Of a stretch of 64,000 nt of DNA, positions 50,352 through 58,698 are shown piece by piece. How positions within the stretch are numbered: position 1 is the stretch's first letter; the number at the start of each line of letters is the position of its first letter. The notes below the pieces were generated by a model. That model was given only the letters and a program-made list of their open reading frames with translations, searched no databases and had not been told where the DNA came from. The position numbers and the translations under genes are program-made. The DNA is taken from the NCBI GenBank assembly GCA_030803735.1, contig JAURUC010000001.1, positions 4,340,001 to 4,404,000 on the forward strand. Reading direction: 5' to 3'. Source of the DNA: Actinopolyspora lacussalsi (GTDB lineage Bacteria > Actinomycetota > Actinomycetes > Mycobacteriales > Pseudonocardiaceae).

Positions 50352-51380
50352 GTGGACCACGTTTCACTCGGTAGGACCGGAGTCAAGGTCAGCCCGCTGT
50401 GCCTGGGCGCCATGAACTTCGGTGCCTGGGGCAATCCCGATCACGACGACTCGATTCGAATCATCCACCGCGCGCTGGACGCGGGCATCAACTTCATCGA
50501 CACCGCCGATGTGTACTCGCACGGCGAGTCGGAGGAGATCGTCGGCAAGGCCCTCGCCGACGGGCGCAGGGACGACGTCGTGCTGGCGACCAAGGCGCAC
50601 GCCCCGATGGGCGAGGATCCCAACCGGCGCGGCAACTCGCGCCGCTGGATCGTCCGCGAGGTGGAGAACAGCCTGCGCAGGCTGGATACCGACCACATCG
50701 ATCTCTACCAGATCCACCGGCCCGATCCCGACACCCACATCGACGAGACGCTGGGTGCGCTGACCGACCTGATCCGGGACGGCAAGATCCGCTACGCGGG
50801 CTGTTCCACGTTCCCCGCTCACCGGATCGTGGAATCCCACTGGGTGGCCGAGCAGCGCGTGCGGGAGCGGTTCGTCACCGAGCAGCCGCCCTACTCGATC
50901 CTGACCAGGGGAATCGAGGCCGACGTGCTGCCAGTGGCCCGCGAGTACGGCATGGGGGTGCTCCCGTGGAGCCCGCTGTCCGGTGGTTGGCTCTCCGGCA
51001 AGTACCGACGGGGACAGGACGCGCCGAACACCCACCGGGCCAACTTCATGCCCGACCGGTTCGACCCGAGCAAGCCCGACAACGTGCGCAAGCTCGACGC
51101 CGTCGAGGAGCTGGCGCGACTGGCCGCCGACTCCGGGATCACGCTCGTGGACCTGGCGCTGGCGTTCGTGCTCAGCCACCCCGCGGTGACCGCGCCGATC
51201 ATCGGCCCGCGCACCATGGAGCAGCTGGAGTCCCAGCTCGGCGCGGCGGACATCCGCCTCGACGCGGCGACACTGGACCGCATCGACGAGATCGTGCCGC
51301 CCGGAACCACGCTCAACCCGGCCGATGTCGGCTGGACCCCGCCGGACCTGGAGCGCAAGGAGCTGCGCCGCAGGCGGTGA
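50352..51380 (+). CDS. Aldo/keto reductase
   Basis: A 342-aa NADPH-dependent AKR. The catalytic tetrad is present: Asp and Tyr in FIDTADVYSHGES, Lys in LATKAHAPMG and His in YQIHRPDPD. GTG at 50352 follows GAGAGGA. It is divergent from the oxidoreductase gene and followed by a gap with dispersed motifs. Confidence 0.92.
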   Translation: MDHVSLGRTGVKVSPLCLGAMNFGAWGNPDHDDSIRIIHRALDAGINFIDTADVYSHGESEEIVGKALADGRRDDVVLATKAHAPMGEDPNRRGNSRRWIVREVENSLRRLDTDHIDLYQIHRPDPDTHIDETLGALTDLIRDGKIRYAGCSTFPAHRIVESHWVAEQRVRERFVTEQPPYSILTRGIEADVLPVAREYGMGVLPWSPLSGGWLSGKYRRGQDAPNTHRANFMPDRFDPSKPDNVRKLDAVEELARLAADSGITLVDLALAFVLSHPAVTAPIIGPRTMEQLESQLGAADIRLDAATLDRIDEIVPPGTTLNPADVGWTPPDLERKELRRRR

Positions 51381-51422
51381 TAACTCTGGGGCAGGAGCGG
51401 CTCGGCTGCCGTAGCGGCGCGG

Positions 51423-51595
51423 GTAGCGGAACCTCTCGCGGGCTCTCGCTGCGGTGAGGCCCGACCTCGGGTAGCGACAGCGACCTACACAACGTCGGGC
51501 CTTCCTCGCGAGAGCACCCCGAGAGAACTCGCGGCGGCGCCGGTCGCGGGCGTGGTGGGAGCTCGGCAGCGAGAACACTCGCGAAATCGACACCA
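51423..51595. repeat. Dispersed motifs in the 51381-51702 gap
   Basis: The 322-bp gap has no supported gene. TAGCGGAACCTCTCGCGGG then CTCTCGCTGCGG (51423-51453) is the second dispersed motif, and ACTCGCGAAATCGACACC (about 51578-51595) is a half copy of the first. Several related GCGAGAG strings lie between them. Confidence 0.55.
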
Positions 51596-51702
51596 ACCGA
51601 GCTCGGGGCGGAAACCCCTCGCGGGGTTGTCGAGTGCCGGTGCGGATCGGAACGGTGGAAAGTCGTGGAACGGCGGAAAGCCTCGGACCGGTGGGAGTCC
51701 GC

Positions 51703-52215
51703 TCAATCCTGCCGGTCGATCTCCTCGGCGGCCTTGTCCAGGGCCGAGGTGACGCTGTTCAGCGCGCTGTGCAGCTCGCCGAGCTGCTGTTCGTCCAGCC
51801 CCGTGGCGCTGAGAATCCGTCGTGGAATGTCACCGGCCCGCTCGCGCAGCGCGATGCCCTCCTCGGTGGGCCGCACCACCACCGAGCGTTCGTCGTCCGG
51901 ACTGCGCTCCCGCCGTACGAACCCCGCCTTCTCCAGCCGCTTGAGCAGCGGGGAAAGCGTTCCGGAGTCCAGCCGCAACGATCTCCCCAGCTCCTTGACG
52001 CTGCGTTCGCCGTGTTCCCAAACCGCGAGCATCACCAGGTACTGCGGATAGGTCAGTCCGAGCTCCGCCAGCACCGGCCGGTACAGCGTGTCGAACGCGC
52101 GGGAGGTGGCGTGCAGCACGAAGCACAGCTGGCGTTCCAACCGCAGCAGCTGTTCGGAATCCGCGGGAGGTGATTCGCCGCCGGATTCCCACGCTTCGTC
52201 CGTTCGGTCCGACAC
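51703..52215 (-). CDS. MarR-family repressor
   Basis: A 170-aa regulator with the winged-helix block LTYPQYLVMLAVWEHGERSV, the DNA-contact segment RLDSGTLSPLLKRLEKAGFV and the wing RRERSPDDERSVVV. The conserved LERQLCFVLHATSRAF has the Cys of OhrR-type peroxide sensors, so organic peroxide or electrophile sensing is possible. GTG at 52215 lies about seven bases after TATGCT, suggesting a leaderless mRNA; the operator at 52234 lies in its promoter. Confidence 0.88.
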   Translation of the reverse strand: MSDRTDEAWESGGESPPADSEQLLRLERQLCFVLHATSRAFDTLYRPVLAELGLTYPQYLVMLAVWEHGERSVKELGRSLRLDSGTLSPLLKRLEKAGFVRRERSPDDERSVVVRPTEEGIALRERAGDIPRRILSATGLDEQQLGELHSALNSVTSALDKAAEEIDRQD

Positions 52216-52233
52216 GTACGCAGCATAACAGTC

Positions 52234-52247
52234 GGTTGTGCACAACC
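52234..52247. promoter_or_regulatory. MarR operator
   Basis: GGTTGTGCACAACC is a perfect 14-bp palindrome between the probable -35 and -10 of the MarR gene, fitting autorepression. Confidence 0.78.
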
Positions 52248-52340
52248 AAGTGACGCGACGTCGGGGCCGATAGTGCTCGGCCCCGAGCCGGGAGTGGGGT
52301 CCGCCGAGCGACACCCCCGGAAAGCCGAGCCGAGCGTGAC

Positions 52341-52928
52341 CTAGCGACGTCCGCTCGCCAAGCCCAGCAGCAGCAGTGCCCATACCTCCTCGAACTCCGC
52401 GTCGAGCTCCGGCTCGTCCCACTCCGAGGCGTGTGCGGGATTGTGGAACCGCGCGGTGGCCGTCAGCACAGCCCGCGCGGCGCGGTGCGGCTCCTCGACC
52501 TCGAACTCGCCGCGGGAAACGCCGTCGGAGATGATTCGCGCGACCATCCCGGCCAGCGTCTCCAGGTGCACCCTGATCACCTCCCGCGACTCCGTGGCCA
52601 GCGCGTGGTAGGTCGCGAACAGTTCCGGGTCCTCCCGCGCCATGCGGCGTTTGGTCTTGCTCAGCTGTTCCAGCCAGTTCCTGAGCCGTTCGGTGGCCGA
52701 GCCGTCGGCGGTGATCAACGGTCGCAGCGGCGTGTTGACCCGCTCCAGCCAGCGCTCGGCCACGGCGTCGCGCAGCGCGGCCTTCGTCGGGAAGTGCCGG
52801 TACACGCTGCCGTGGCTGACACCCAGGGCGCGGGCCACGTCCACCACGGTCGTCTTGCCGGGTCCGAAGCGGCGGAGGGTCTCCTCAGCCGCTTCGAGGA
52901 TCCGTTCGGCGGTGAGTGCTTCGCTCAC
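52341..52928 (-). CDS. TetR-family repressor
   Basis: A 195-aa regulator with the HTH RILEAAEETLRRFGPGKTTV to ARALGVSHGSVYRHFPTKAA and a TetR_C-type ligand domain. GTG at 52928 overlaps the stop of the aldo/keto reductase gene by GTGA, so the reductase and its regulator form one operon, probably repressed through the operator at 53959. Confidence 0.9.
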   Translation of the reverse strand: MSEALTAERILEAAEETLRRFGPGKTTVVDVARALGVSHGSVYRHFPTKAALRDAVAERWLERVNTPLRPLITADGSATERLRNWLEQLSKTKRRMAREDPELFATYHALATESREVIRVHLETLAGMVARIISDGVSRGEFEVEEPHRAARAVLTATARFHNPAHASEWDEPELDAEFEEVWALLLLGLASGRR

Positions 52929-53935
52929 GAGGAGCCGTCCTCGGAGTCCCGCTCGCTGTCGAGCAGTGCCATGCCCCCCTCGTCGTAACGCTGTCCGGCC
53001 ACGGCCTCCGGCGGTACCGCGCGCTCGATCGCGGCCAGCTCGTCGGAGGAGAGCTCGAAGTCCAGGGCACCCAGTGCCTCGGTCAGTCGGTCGCGGCGAC
53101 GGGCACCGATCAGCGGCACGATGTCCGAGCCCTGTGCCAGCACCCAGGCGATCGCCACCTGCGCGACCTCGACGCCCTTCTCCCGCGCGATCGAGCGCAG
53201 CTGCTCGACGAGCTCCAGGTTGCGCTCCAGGTTCTCGCCCTGGAACCGGGGGTAGTGGCTGCGTGCGTCCTCCTGCTGGGTGTCCCTGCTCCAGTGCCCG
53301 GAGATCAGCCCCCGCGAGAGCACGCCGTAGGCGGTGATGCCGATGCCGAGTTCCCGGCAGGTCGGCAGGATCGACCGCTCGATGCTCCGCGAGATCAGCG
53401 AGTACTCGATCTGCAGATCCACGATCGGGTGTACCGCGGCGGCTCGCCGGATGGTCTCGGGGCCCATCTCGGACAGTCCTATGTGGCGGACGTAGCCCGC
53501 CTCGACCATCTCCGAGATCGCACCGATGGTGTCCTCGATCGGAACACGGGGGTCGAGCCTGGCCGGGCGGTAGATGTCGACGTGGTCGGTACCCAGCCGT
53601 TGCAGGGTCTGGGCCAGCGAGTTCTTCACCCCGGCGGGACTGCCGTCGAATCCGACGATCCCGCCCTCCGGGTCCCGCATCGCCCCGAACTTGACGCTGA
53701 TCTCCAGCGAGTCGCGGTCGTGCCGCCGCAGTGCCTCGCGCAGCAGCAGTTCGTTGTGCCCGCTGCCGTAGAAGTCGCCGGTGTCCAGCAGGTTGATGCC
53801 CGCTTCGACGGCGGCGTCGATGGTGGCGTGGCTCTCTTGTGTGTCGGCGGGTCCGTAGAAGTCGGACATGCCCATCAGGCCGAGGCCGAGCGTGGAGACC
53901 TCGGGTCCGGTGTCGCCGAGTGCGTGTCGTTGCAT
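52925..53935 (-). CDS. Aldo/keto reductase lacking the usual catalytic His
   Basis: A protein of about 336 aa of the AKR family. Asp and Tyr are in LLDTGDFYGSGHNE and Lys in LEISVKFGAM. The segment that normally reads YYQHRxDP is DIYRPARLDP, so the catalytic His is replaced. I believe this is a trait of a whole subfamily, not a mutation of this gene. ATG at 53935 starts the conserved N-terminus (MQRHALGDTGPEVSTLGLGL). It is co-transcribed with the TetR gene. Confidence 0.88.
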   Translation of the reverse strand: MQRHALGDTGPEVSTLGLGLMGMSDFYGPADTQESHATIDAAVEAGINLLDTGDFYGSGHNELLLREALRRHDRDSLEISVKFGAMRDPEGGIVGFDGSPAGVKNSLAQTLQRLGTDHVDIYRPARLDPRVPIEDTIGAISEMVEAGYVRHIGLSEMGPETIRRAAAVHPIVDLQIEYSLISRSIERSILPTCRELGIGITAYGVLSRGLISGHWSRDTQQEDARSHYPRFQGENLERNLELVEQLRSIAREKGVEVAQVAIAWVLAQGSDIVPLIGARRRDRLTEALGALDFELSSDELAAIERAVPPEAVAGQRYDEGGMALLDSERDSEDGSS

Positions 53936-53958
53936 ACCTTCTACTATCAATCATGCAA

Positions 53959-53980
53959 TGACAGATGTCAATATCTGTCA
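53959..53980. promoter_or_regulatory. TetR operator
   Basis: TGACAGAT-GTCAAT-ATCTGTCA is a perfect 8-bp inverted repeat with a six-base spacer, 24 bp before the reductase start. Confidence 0.8.
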
Positions 53981-54005
53981 GTATATATCCGTGATGGCGC
54001 GGGGT

Positions 54006-54773
54006 TCACGGCTCGGTCAGCACCACCGGCCCGTCCTCGGTGACGGCCACCGTGTGCTCGCAGTGGGCGGCCCGGGCGCCGTCGGCGGTTCGGAGCGTCC
54101 AGCCGTCCGGGTCGGTGCGGTAGTGGTCACGCCCCCCGGAGAGCAGCATCGGCTCGATCGCCAGGACCAGGCCGGGACGCAGCCGGAAGCCTCGGTCTGG
54201 CCGTCCCTCGTTCGGCACGTGGGGTGGCTCGTGCATGGCGCGCCCTATGCCGTGGCCGCCGTGGTCGGCCAGTAGTCCGTAGCCTTCCGCGCGTGCCGGT
54301 GCCCCGATGGCGTGGGCGATGTCGCCGAGCTTCGCGCTCACGAGGGCGGCCTCGATGCCACGCCGCAGCGCGGCCTCGGTCGAGTCGATCAGCTGCTCGT
54401 CGGCGGGGTCCGCCGAGCCGACCGTGAAGCTGATCGCGGCGTCGCCGCACCACCCGGCCACGAAGGCGCCGCAGTCGATGCTGACCAGGTCGCCGTCGGC
54501 CAGTTCCGTGTCGTCGGGGATGCCGTGCACCACCGCGTCGTTGACGCTCGCGCAGATGACCCCGGGGAACGGTGTCGGCGCCCCGGAGGGTTGGTATCCC
54601 CGAAACGCCGGTACCGCCCCGGCGTCGTTGATGACCGCCTCGGCGGTGCGGTCCAGTTCCAGCGGAGTCGTGCCCACCCGGGCGTTCCGGCGGGCCTCCC
54701 GCAGGGCCTGCCCCACGACTCTCCCGGCCGCCCGCATGTTCGCGATCTGTCCGGGCGTCTTCAGTTCGATCAC
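54006..54773 (-). CDS. map: Methionine aminopeptidase, type I
   Basis: A 255-aa enzyme that removes N-terminal Met. The metal ligands are visible: Asp in VSIDCGAFVAGWCGDAAISF (two), His in GGHGIGRAMHE, Glu in AIEPML and Glu in CEHTVAV. GTG at 54773 follows GGAGAAG. Its place opposite an XRE regulator sharing a palindromic promoter, not in a ribosomal operon, suggests a second, regulated copy. Confidence 0.93.
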   Translation of the reverse strand: MIELKTPGQIANMRAAGRVVGQALREARRNARVGTTPLELDRTAEAVINDAGAVPAFRGYQPSGAPTPFPGVICASVNDAVVHGIPDDTELADGDLVSIDCGAFVAGWCGDAAISFTVGSADPADEQLIDSTEAALRRGIEAALVSAKLGDIAHAIGAPARAEGYGLLADHGGHGIGRAMHEPPHVPNEGRPDRGFRLRPGLVLAIEPMLLSGGRDHYRTDPDGWTLRTADGARAAHCEHTVAVTEDGPVVLTEP

Positions 54774-54801
54774 GTTGTCTTCTCCTCGTGCCGCGCTGTT
54801 T

Positions 54802-54829
54802 CCAATAACAATACCGGTATTATTATTGG
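54802..54829. promoter_or_regulatory. 28-bp palindrome between map and the XRE gene
   Basis: CCAATAACAATACC and GGTATTATTATTGG are reverse complements with one mismatch and no spacer. TATTAT inside the right arm is a good -10 for a leaderless XRE mRNA, and the left arm can serve map. The AT-rich block stands out in GC-rich DNA. Confidence 0.8.
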
Positions 54830-54833
54830 GTGC

Positions 54834-55124
54834 ATGGTACGAGTGCCACTAAGTTCCGACGAGATGGACCGGGGCCGCAGGCTCGGTGCGATGATCCGCG
54901 CCGCTCGCGGGCCGGAGAGCATGAACCGTACGGCCGAGAAAGCCGGGATCTCGGTGGAGACGCTGCGAAAGATCGAGACCGGACGCATACCGACGCCGGC
55001 CTTCTTCACCATCGCCGCACTGGCCGGAGTGCTGAACATCTCCCTCGATCGGCTGGCGCTGCACACGGACACCGCGCCGGATGACCCGCCGCACGACGAG
55101 TCCGGTCGGGCCGACGCCTCCTGA
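54834..55124 (+). CDS. Small XRE-family regulator
   Basis: A 96-aa protein that is almost only a helix-turn-helix: RRLGAMIRAARG, then TAEKAGISVETLRKIETGRI and IAALAGVLNISLDRL. ATG at 54834 is four bases from the palindrome, so the protein is probably read from a leaderless mRNA and represses itself and map. Confidence 0.88.
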   Translation: MVRVPLSSDEMDRGRRLGAMIRAARGPESMNRTAEKAGISVETLRKIETGRIPTPAFFTIAALAGVLNISLDRLALHTDTAPDDPPHDESGRADAS

Positions 55125-55233
55125 CCGGCCGCTCGGTACCGCGATCAAACCGGAGGCCGAAGGGCGATTTCGTCGAGCCGGCGTTTTCACCCAACGGTGC
55201 GGGAGATGCTCGACGATCCGTCGAGCGACGCGG

Positions 55234-56064
55234 TCACAGCTCCGATTCGCCCCACACGTCGACGAGGACCTCGTCACCCAGCGAGAGCTTCCCCGTGCGC
55301 AGCACCGCGAACTTGCTTCCCAGGAACACGCCGGTTCGGGTGGCGGAGGTCCGGTACTCGGCCAGTGTCCTTATCGGTTCGGGACCCGTCTTGACGCCGG
55401 ACCGCTGATCGACCCTGGTGACCCCGCAACGTTTCGCGGGTTTGGCGTAGCCCAGTTCGGTCTCGCCGATGGTGACCCGTCGTGCCAGGTCTTCCGTGTG
55501 GGGCCGCTGCCAACCGGAGATCACGATGTTCGCTCGGAACCGGTCCATCGACAGCCCTGACTCGCCCCTCGCTGCCAGCCTGTCGTTCAACTCCTCCAGA
55601 GTGGACTCCGACAGCACCAGCAGCGGGCAGCTGTCGGCGTAGGCGGAGGTCCCCGGTGTGAGCCCGTCGGTGGTGCGCTCGTGCTCCGGAGGAACGCACA
55701 CCAGTCGACAGTGGGCACCGATCACCTCGGAGAACCACTCCGCCGCTTCCTCGCCCTGGTCGATCCCCCGGTAGCTCATCCCGTGCAGCGTCACCTCACG
55801 GCGCGGCGGTTCGGTGTCCACTCCGAGGATCAGCTCCTCGAACCCATCGCGGCGAAGGGTGAGCAGTCCGCCGTCGTGGTCGATCTCGGGACGGACCCTC
55901 GCCAGCGCCGGACTCCCGCGCTGCGTGCGGAACACCCCGTTCTCGTCGGTGACCATGAACGCGCGGTCGTGACGCGGCCCGTTCGGCGTCAGGTCGACAC
56001 CGCTCAACGAGTTACCGGCACACCCCTTGATCGGATACCGGACCAGCTTCGAAACCCGGGGCAT
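55234..56064 (-). CDS. MOSC-domain protein
   Basis: A 276-aa protein with an N-terminal MOSC beta-barrel domain (SKLVRYPIKGCAGNSLSGVD) and a C-terminal MOSC domain with the conserved Cys in AKRCGVTRVDQRSG. The layout matches mARC/YcbX-like proteins that bind molybdenum cofactor and reduce N-hydroxylated compounds. ATG at 56064 is seven bases after TAGACT, which suggests a leaderless mRNA. Confidence 0.88.
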   Translation of the reverse strand: MPRVSKLVRYPIKGCAGNSLSGVDLTPNGPRHDRAFMVTDENGVFRTQRGSPALARVRPEIDHDGGLLTLRRDGFEELILGVDTEPPRREVTLHGMSYRGIDQGEEAAEWFSEVIGAHCRLVCVPPEHERTTDGLTPGTSAYADSCPLLVLSESTLEELNDRLAARGESGLSMDRFRANIVISGWQRPHTEDLARRVTIGETELGYAKPAKRCGVTRVDQRSGVKTGPEPIRTLAEYRTSATRTGVFLGSKFAVLRTGKLSLGDEVLVDVWGESEL

Positions 56065-56107
56065 GGCGCCGAGTCTAGGGTCGGCGGCACCGAGCCACAA
56101 CTCCCAG

Positions 56108-56815
56108 TCAGCCCGATCGTCCCGATCCGTCCAGGCGACGCCTGGCGATGTCCGGTCGCTGCTCGGCGTCAGGAGGTGGCACGACGGTGATTCCGGCCTC
56201 GGTGAGCATGCTCAGGTCCAACCGCCACTCGCGGGTGGAACGCCGGTGCCACAGTTCGAACATCCCGGCGATGTGCTCCTCGGCGTCGTCGCGGCTCCAC
56301 CCGTTGACGGCACACAGGTGTTCCAGTGCGGTCTCCGCCAGACCACGTATGCGCGCCAGTCCGAAGTGGGTGACGGTGTGGCAGGCGTCGCACAGGCAGA
56401 TCAACCGCCGCAGTGCCTGCACCGCTTCGTTCTCGTCGTAGGCCCACCGCTCGTGCGCCTCCAGCCGGCGGGGGATCGAACGATCCTCCCGCGCTCCGCA
56501 GATCTCGCACGTGGCCCCGGCGCGGCGCACGATCATCCGCCGCAGCCTTTCCCAGTCCCCGGCGGTGACGCACGAACGCACGTTGGTGAACCAGCAGGAC
56601 GAGGGAACGAGGTCCACGAACAGGCCGGTGCCGAATTCCCTGTCCTCACCGGGAAGCAGCTCCGGCACCTCCGGCTGCGCCTCCCAGCGGCGCAGCGCCG
56701 ACATCCCCTCCCGGGGCGCGTACCAGCGTTTCGCGCTCGGGTCCCAACGAGCGCCCAGCGCTTTGGCCTCGTCCTTCTCGGCGAACGGCACGTCCAGCCA
56801 GTGACGTTCCGGCAT
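56108..56815 (-). CDS. DUF5710 plus HNH-like nuclease-type protein
   Basis: A protein of about 235 aa. Residues 1-45 (HWLDVPFAEKDEAKALGARW and RWYAPREGMSALRRW) are the DUF5710 module seen in DNA-processing proteins. The middle has a zinc-like CEICG...CLCDACHTVTH arrangement with HERWAYDEN before it, resembling an HNH endonuclease. It overlaps or nearly touches the DnaQ-like exonuclease gene. ATG at 56815, after AGGGGC, is preferred to GTG at 56821. A nucleic-acid role is likely but not proven. Confidence 0.75.
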   Translation of the reverse strand: MPERHWLDVPFAEKDEAKALGARWDPSAKRWYAPREGMSALRRWEAQPEVPELLPGEDREFGTGLFVDLVPSSCWFTNVRSCVTAGDWERLRRMIVRRAGATCEICGAREDRSIPRRLEAHERWAYDENEAVQALRRLICLCDACHTVTHFGLARIRGLAETALEHLCAVNGWSRDDAEEHIAGMFELWHRRSTREWRLDLSMLTEAGITVVPPPDAEQRPDIARRRLDGSGRSG

Positions 56816-56817
56816 GC

Positions 56818-57600
56818 TCACGCCCCTGCGACGGTGCTCGGTTCCGGACGTGCGCGCACGGGCCAGGAGTCCGCGTCCTCGCGAACCCGCGCCGCGCGCT
56901 GCCGCAGTCTTTCCGCCTCGGCGGTTTCCGAGGCCTTGCCCGCCTGTCTGTCCAGGTAGTCCGCGAAGTTCCTGGTCTGTTCCCGGTACCAGCCGACCTG
57001 GTTGTCGTGCAGTCGCTCCAGGGAGACCTCGCCGATCCGCTCGGGGTAACTCTTGGCCAGCCGCCATGCCAGCCTCGCCGCGGCGAGCGCGTCCCCGTCG
57101 GAGGTGTGCGCACCGTCGGCGCGCACCCCGTGGTGCTCGCACAACGCCCCGAGCGTCCGCTTGCCCTTGCGGTACCGGTCGAGCTGCCGGTCGATGCAGA
57201 ACGGGTCGACAACCGGTCCGGCGACCGGCAGTTCACGGTCGTGGTGCCTGCGCAGCTCCGCGTGCAGCACGGAGAGGTCGAAGCTCGCGTTGAACGCGAT
57301 CAGCGGGGTGCTCGGTCCCCACGACTCCGACAGCGTGGTAGCCAACTCGTCCACCACCGCTGCCGCGGGCCTGCCATGGCTGCGCGCGTGCTCGGTTGTG
57401 ATGCCGTGCACCTCGCTGGACTCCTCCGGGATCTCGATGCCGGGGTCCGCGAGCCAGTTGCTGGACACGGGATCGCGTCCCGGAACGATCGAGATCAGCG
57501 TCGCGGTCACGATGCGGTCCGTGTCCGTATCGACGCCCGTGGTCTCCAGATCGAAGGCGAGCAGCGGGCCGTCGGCCCAGCAAACACCGGAATCGTCCAT
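56818..57600 (-). CDS. DnaQ-like 3'-5' exonuclease
   Basis: A 260-aa protein. Exo I is LLAFDLETTGVDTDTDRIV, Exo II is LIAFNASFDLSVL and Exo III is HTSDGDALAAARL, giving the DEDD(h/y) set except that the last motif is less clear. The C-terminal 80 residues are helical and basic (YREQTRNFADYLDRQAGK). ATG at 57600. It is translated just before the HNH-like protein, so they may act together. Confidence 0.87.
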   Translation of the reverse strand: MDDSGVCWADGPLLAFDLETTGVDTDTDRIVTATLISIVPGRDPVSSNWLADPGIEIPEESSEVHGITTEHARSHGRPAAAVVDELATTLSESWGPSTPLIAFNASFDLSVLHAELRRHHDRELPVAGPVVDPFCIDRQLDRYRKGKRTLGALCEHHGVRADGAHTSDGDALAAARLAWRLAKSYPERIGEVSLERLHDNQVGWYREQTRNFADYLDRQAGKASETAEAERLRQRAARVREDADSWPVRARPEPSTVAGA

Positions 57601-57681
57601 GATTCGAAAGTACCCGCCCTGCCACGTGGTGTGTCCAGCCGTGGGTGTCCGGCCGCGGCTAAAAGCCCGAGCACACGTGAA

Positions 57682-57715
57682 GGTGCCGCGCACGGCGTGG
57701 GCCGTGCGCGGCACC
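57682..57715 (-). terminator. Hairpin terminator after the lipase gene
   Basis: A perfect 15-bp stem (GGTGCCGCGCACGGC with its complement) and a four-base loop lie 130 bp downstream of the lipase stop and upstream of the exonuclease start. Confidence 0.75.
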
Positions 57716-57844
57716 GGTGGAGCTTTCGGCGTGTCCGGATATCCCGTCGTCACCCTCGGTGCGGGGGTGGGCACATCGGTCGACGGCGGGATTCCTCGGC
57801 GCCGGGTCGGGCCGATCCCGGAGGATCGCCCGTTACCGGTTTCC

Positions 57845-58510
57845 TCACTCCTCGAAGAAGTCGATGACCTCACCGAGCACGCTGGTGTCGGTCAGGAAAC
57901 CGATGTGGGTCTGGCCGACCACGTGGTTGTTGTCCGCGCCCAGCACCCGGGTGTTGGTGTAGGGGATGATGACTCCGTCGGTGGGGGAGTACCAGGTGGC
58001 GTAGTCGGAGTCGCCGGGAGTCCAGTCACCGGAGTTGAGCTGTTGCTCGAAGTCCGAACCGGGCGTCATCTCCCGGCAGGAGGCGTAGATCAGGCACGTG
58101 CTCGCGGATGTGGTGCCCTGGTTCGCCCCGGCCAGCGAGGCCCAGTTCGCCACGTCGGTGTGGCCGCCGAGCTCCTTCATGTACCAGCGGGTGACGAGGC
58201 CGCCCATCGAGTGGTTGACGATGTCGACCTTGTTCGCACCGGTCTCGGCGAGCACGTTGTCCACGTACGAGGCGAGCTCGGCCGCGCTCTGCTCGTTCGA
58301 CTGGGTCCAGTCGTACTCGAAGGCGTGCAGCTCGGAGCTGGAGTAGCCGCTCAGCCTGAACTGCGCCTCGGCGGTGGTCCAGTTGGAGGCGCTGCCGGTG
58401 TAGCCGTGCACGAACACCACCGGGTTCGGACCGGCCGCGTTGGCCACCCCGAAGGAACCGAACGCCGCCATCGCGGCAGTCGCCAGCAGTACGCCGAGTA
58501 TCCTGCGCAT
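57845..58510 (-). CDS. Secreted triacylglycerol lipase (alpha/beta hydrolase)
   Basis: A 221-aa exported hydrolase. Residues 1-26 are a signal peptide ending ANA-A. VVFVHGYTGS is the oxyanion-hole strand, the nucleophile Ser is in VNHSMGGLV, and His is probably in the NNHVVGQTHIGF region. The fold resembles LipA-type lipases. Two Cys (TCLIYASC) may form a disulfide. ATG at 58510 follows AGGAGGA. It is monocistronic. Confidence 0.9.
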   Translation of the reverse strand: MRRILGVLLATAAMAAFGSFGVANAAGPNPVVFVHGYTGSASNWTTAEAQFRLSGYSSSELHAFEYDWTQSNEQSAAELASYVDNVLAETGANKVDIVNHSMGGLVTRWYMKELGGHTDVANWASLAGANQGTTSASTCLIYASCREMTPGSDFEQQLNSGDWTPGDSDYATWYSPTDGVIIPYTNTRVLGADNNHVVGQTHIGFLTDTSVLGEVIDFFEE

Positions 58511-58698
58511 GAGTCCTCCTCTGCGATCTCGGACAGGACGCGACGAGTCTGTGACGGATGGCGGGGTGGACACATCGGTGAAATCACCAGTGTTCCGGCG
58601 AGCGTCTTCGAGAACCGTCTTCCCGGACGCGAACGATGTTGTCGATTTTCGTCCTGTTGCGTCTTTTCGTGGTGTTACTCACGGTTCACACTGTGGCC

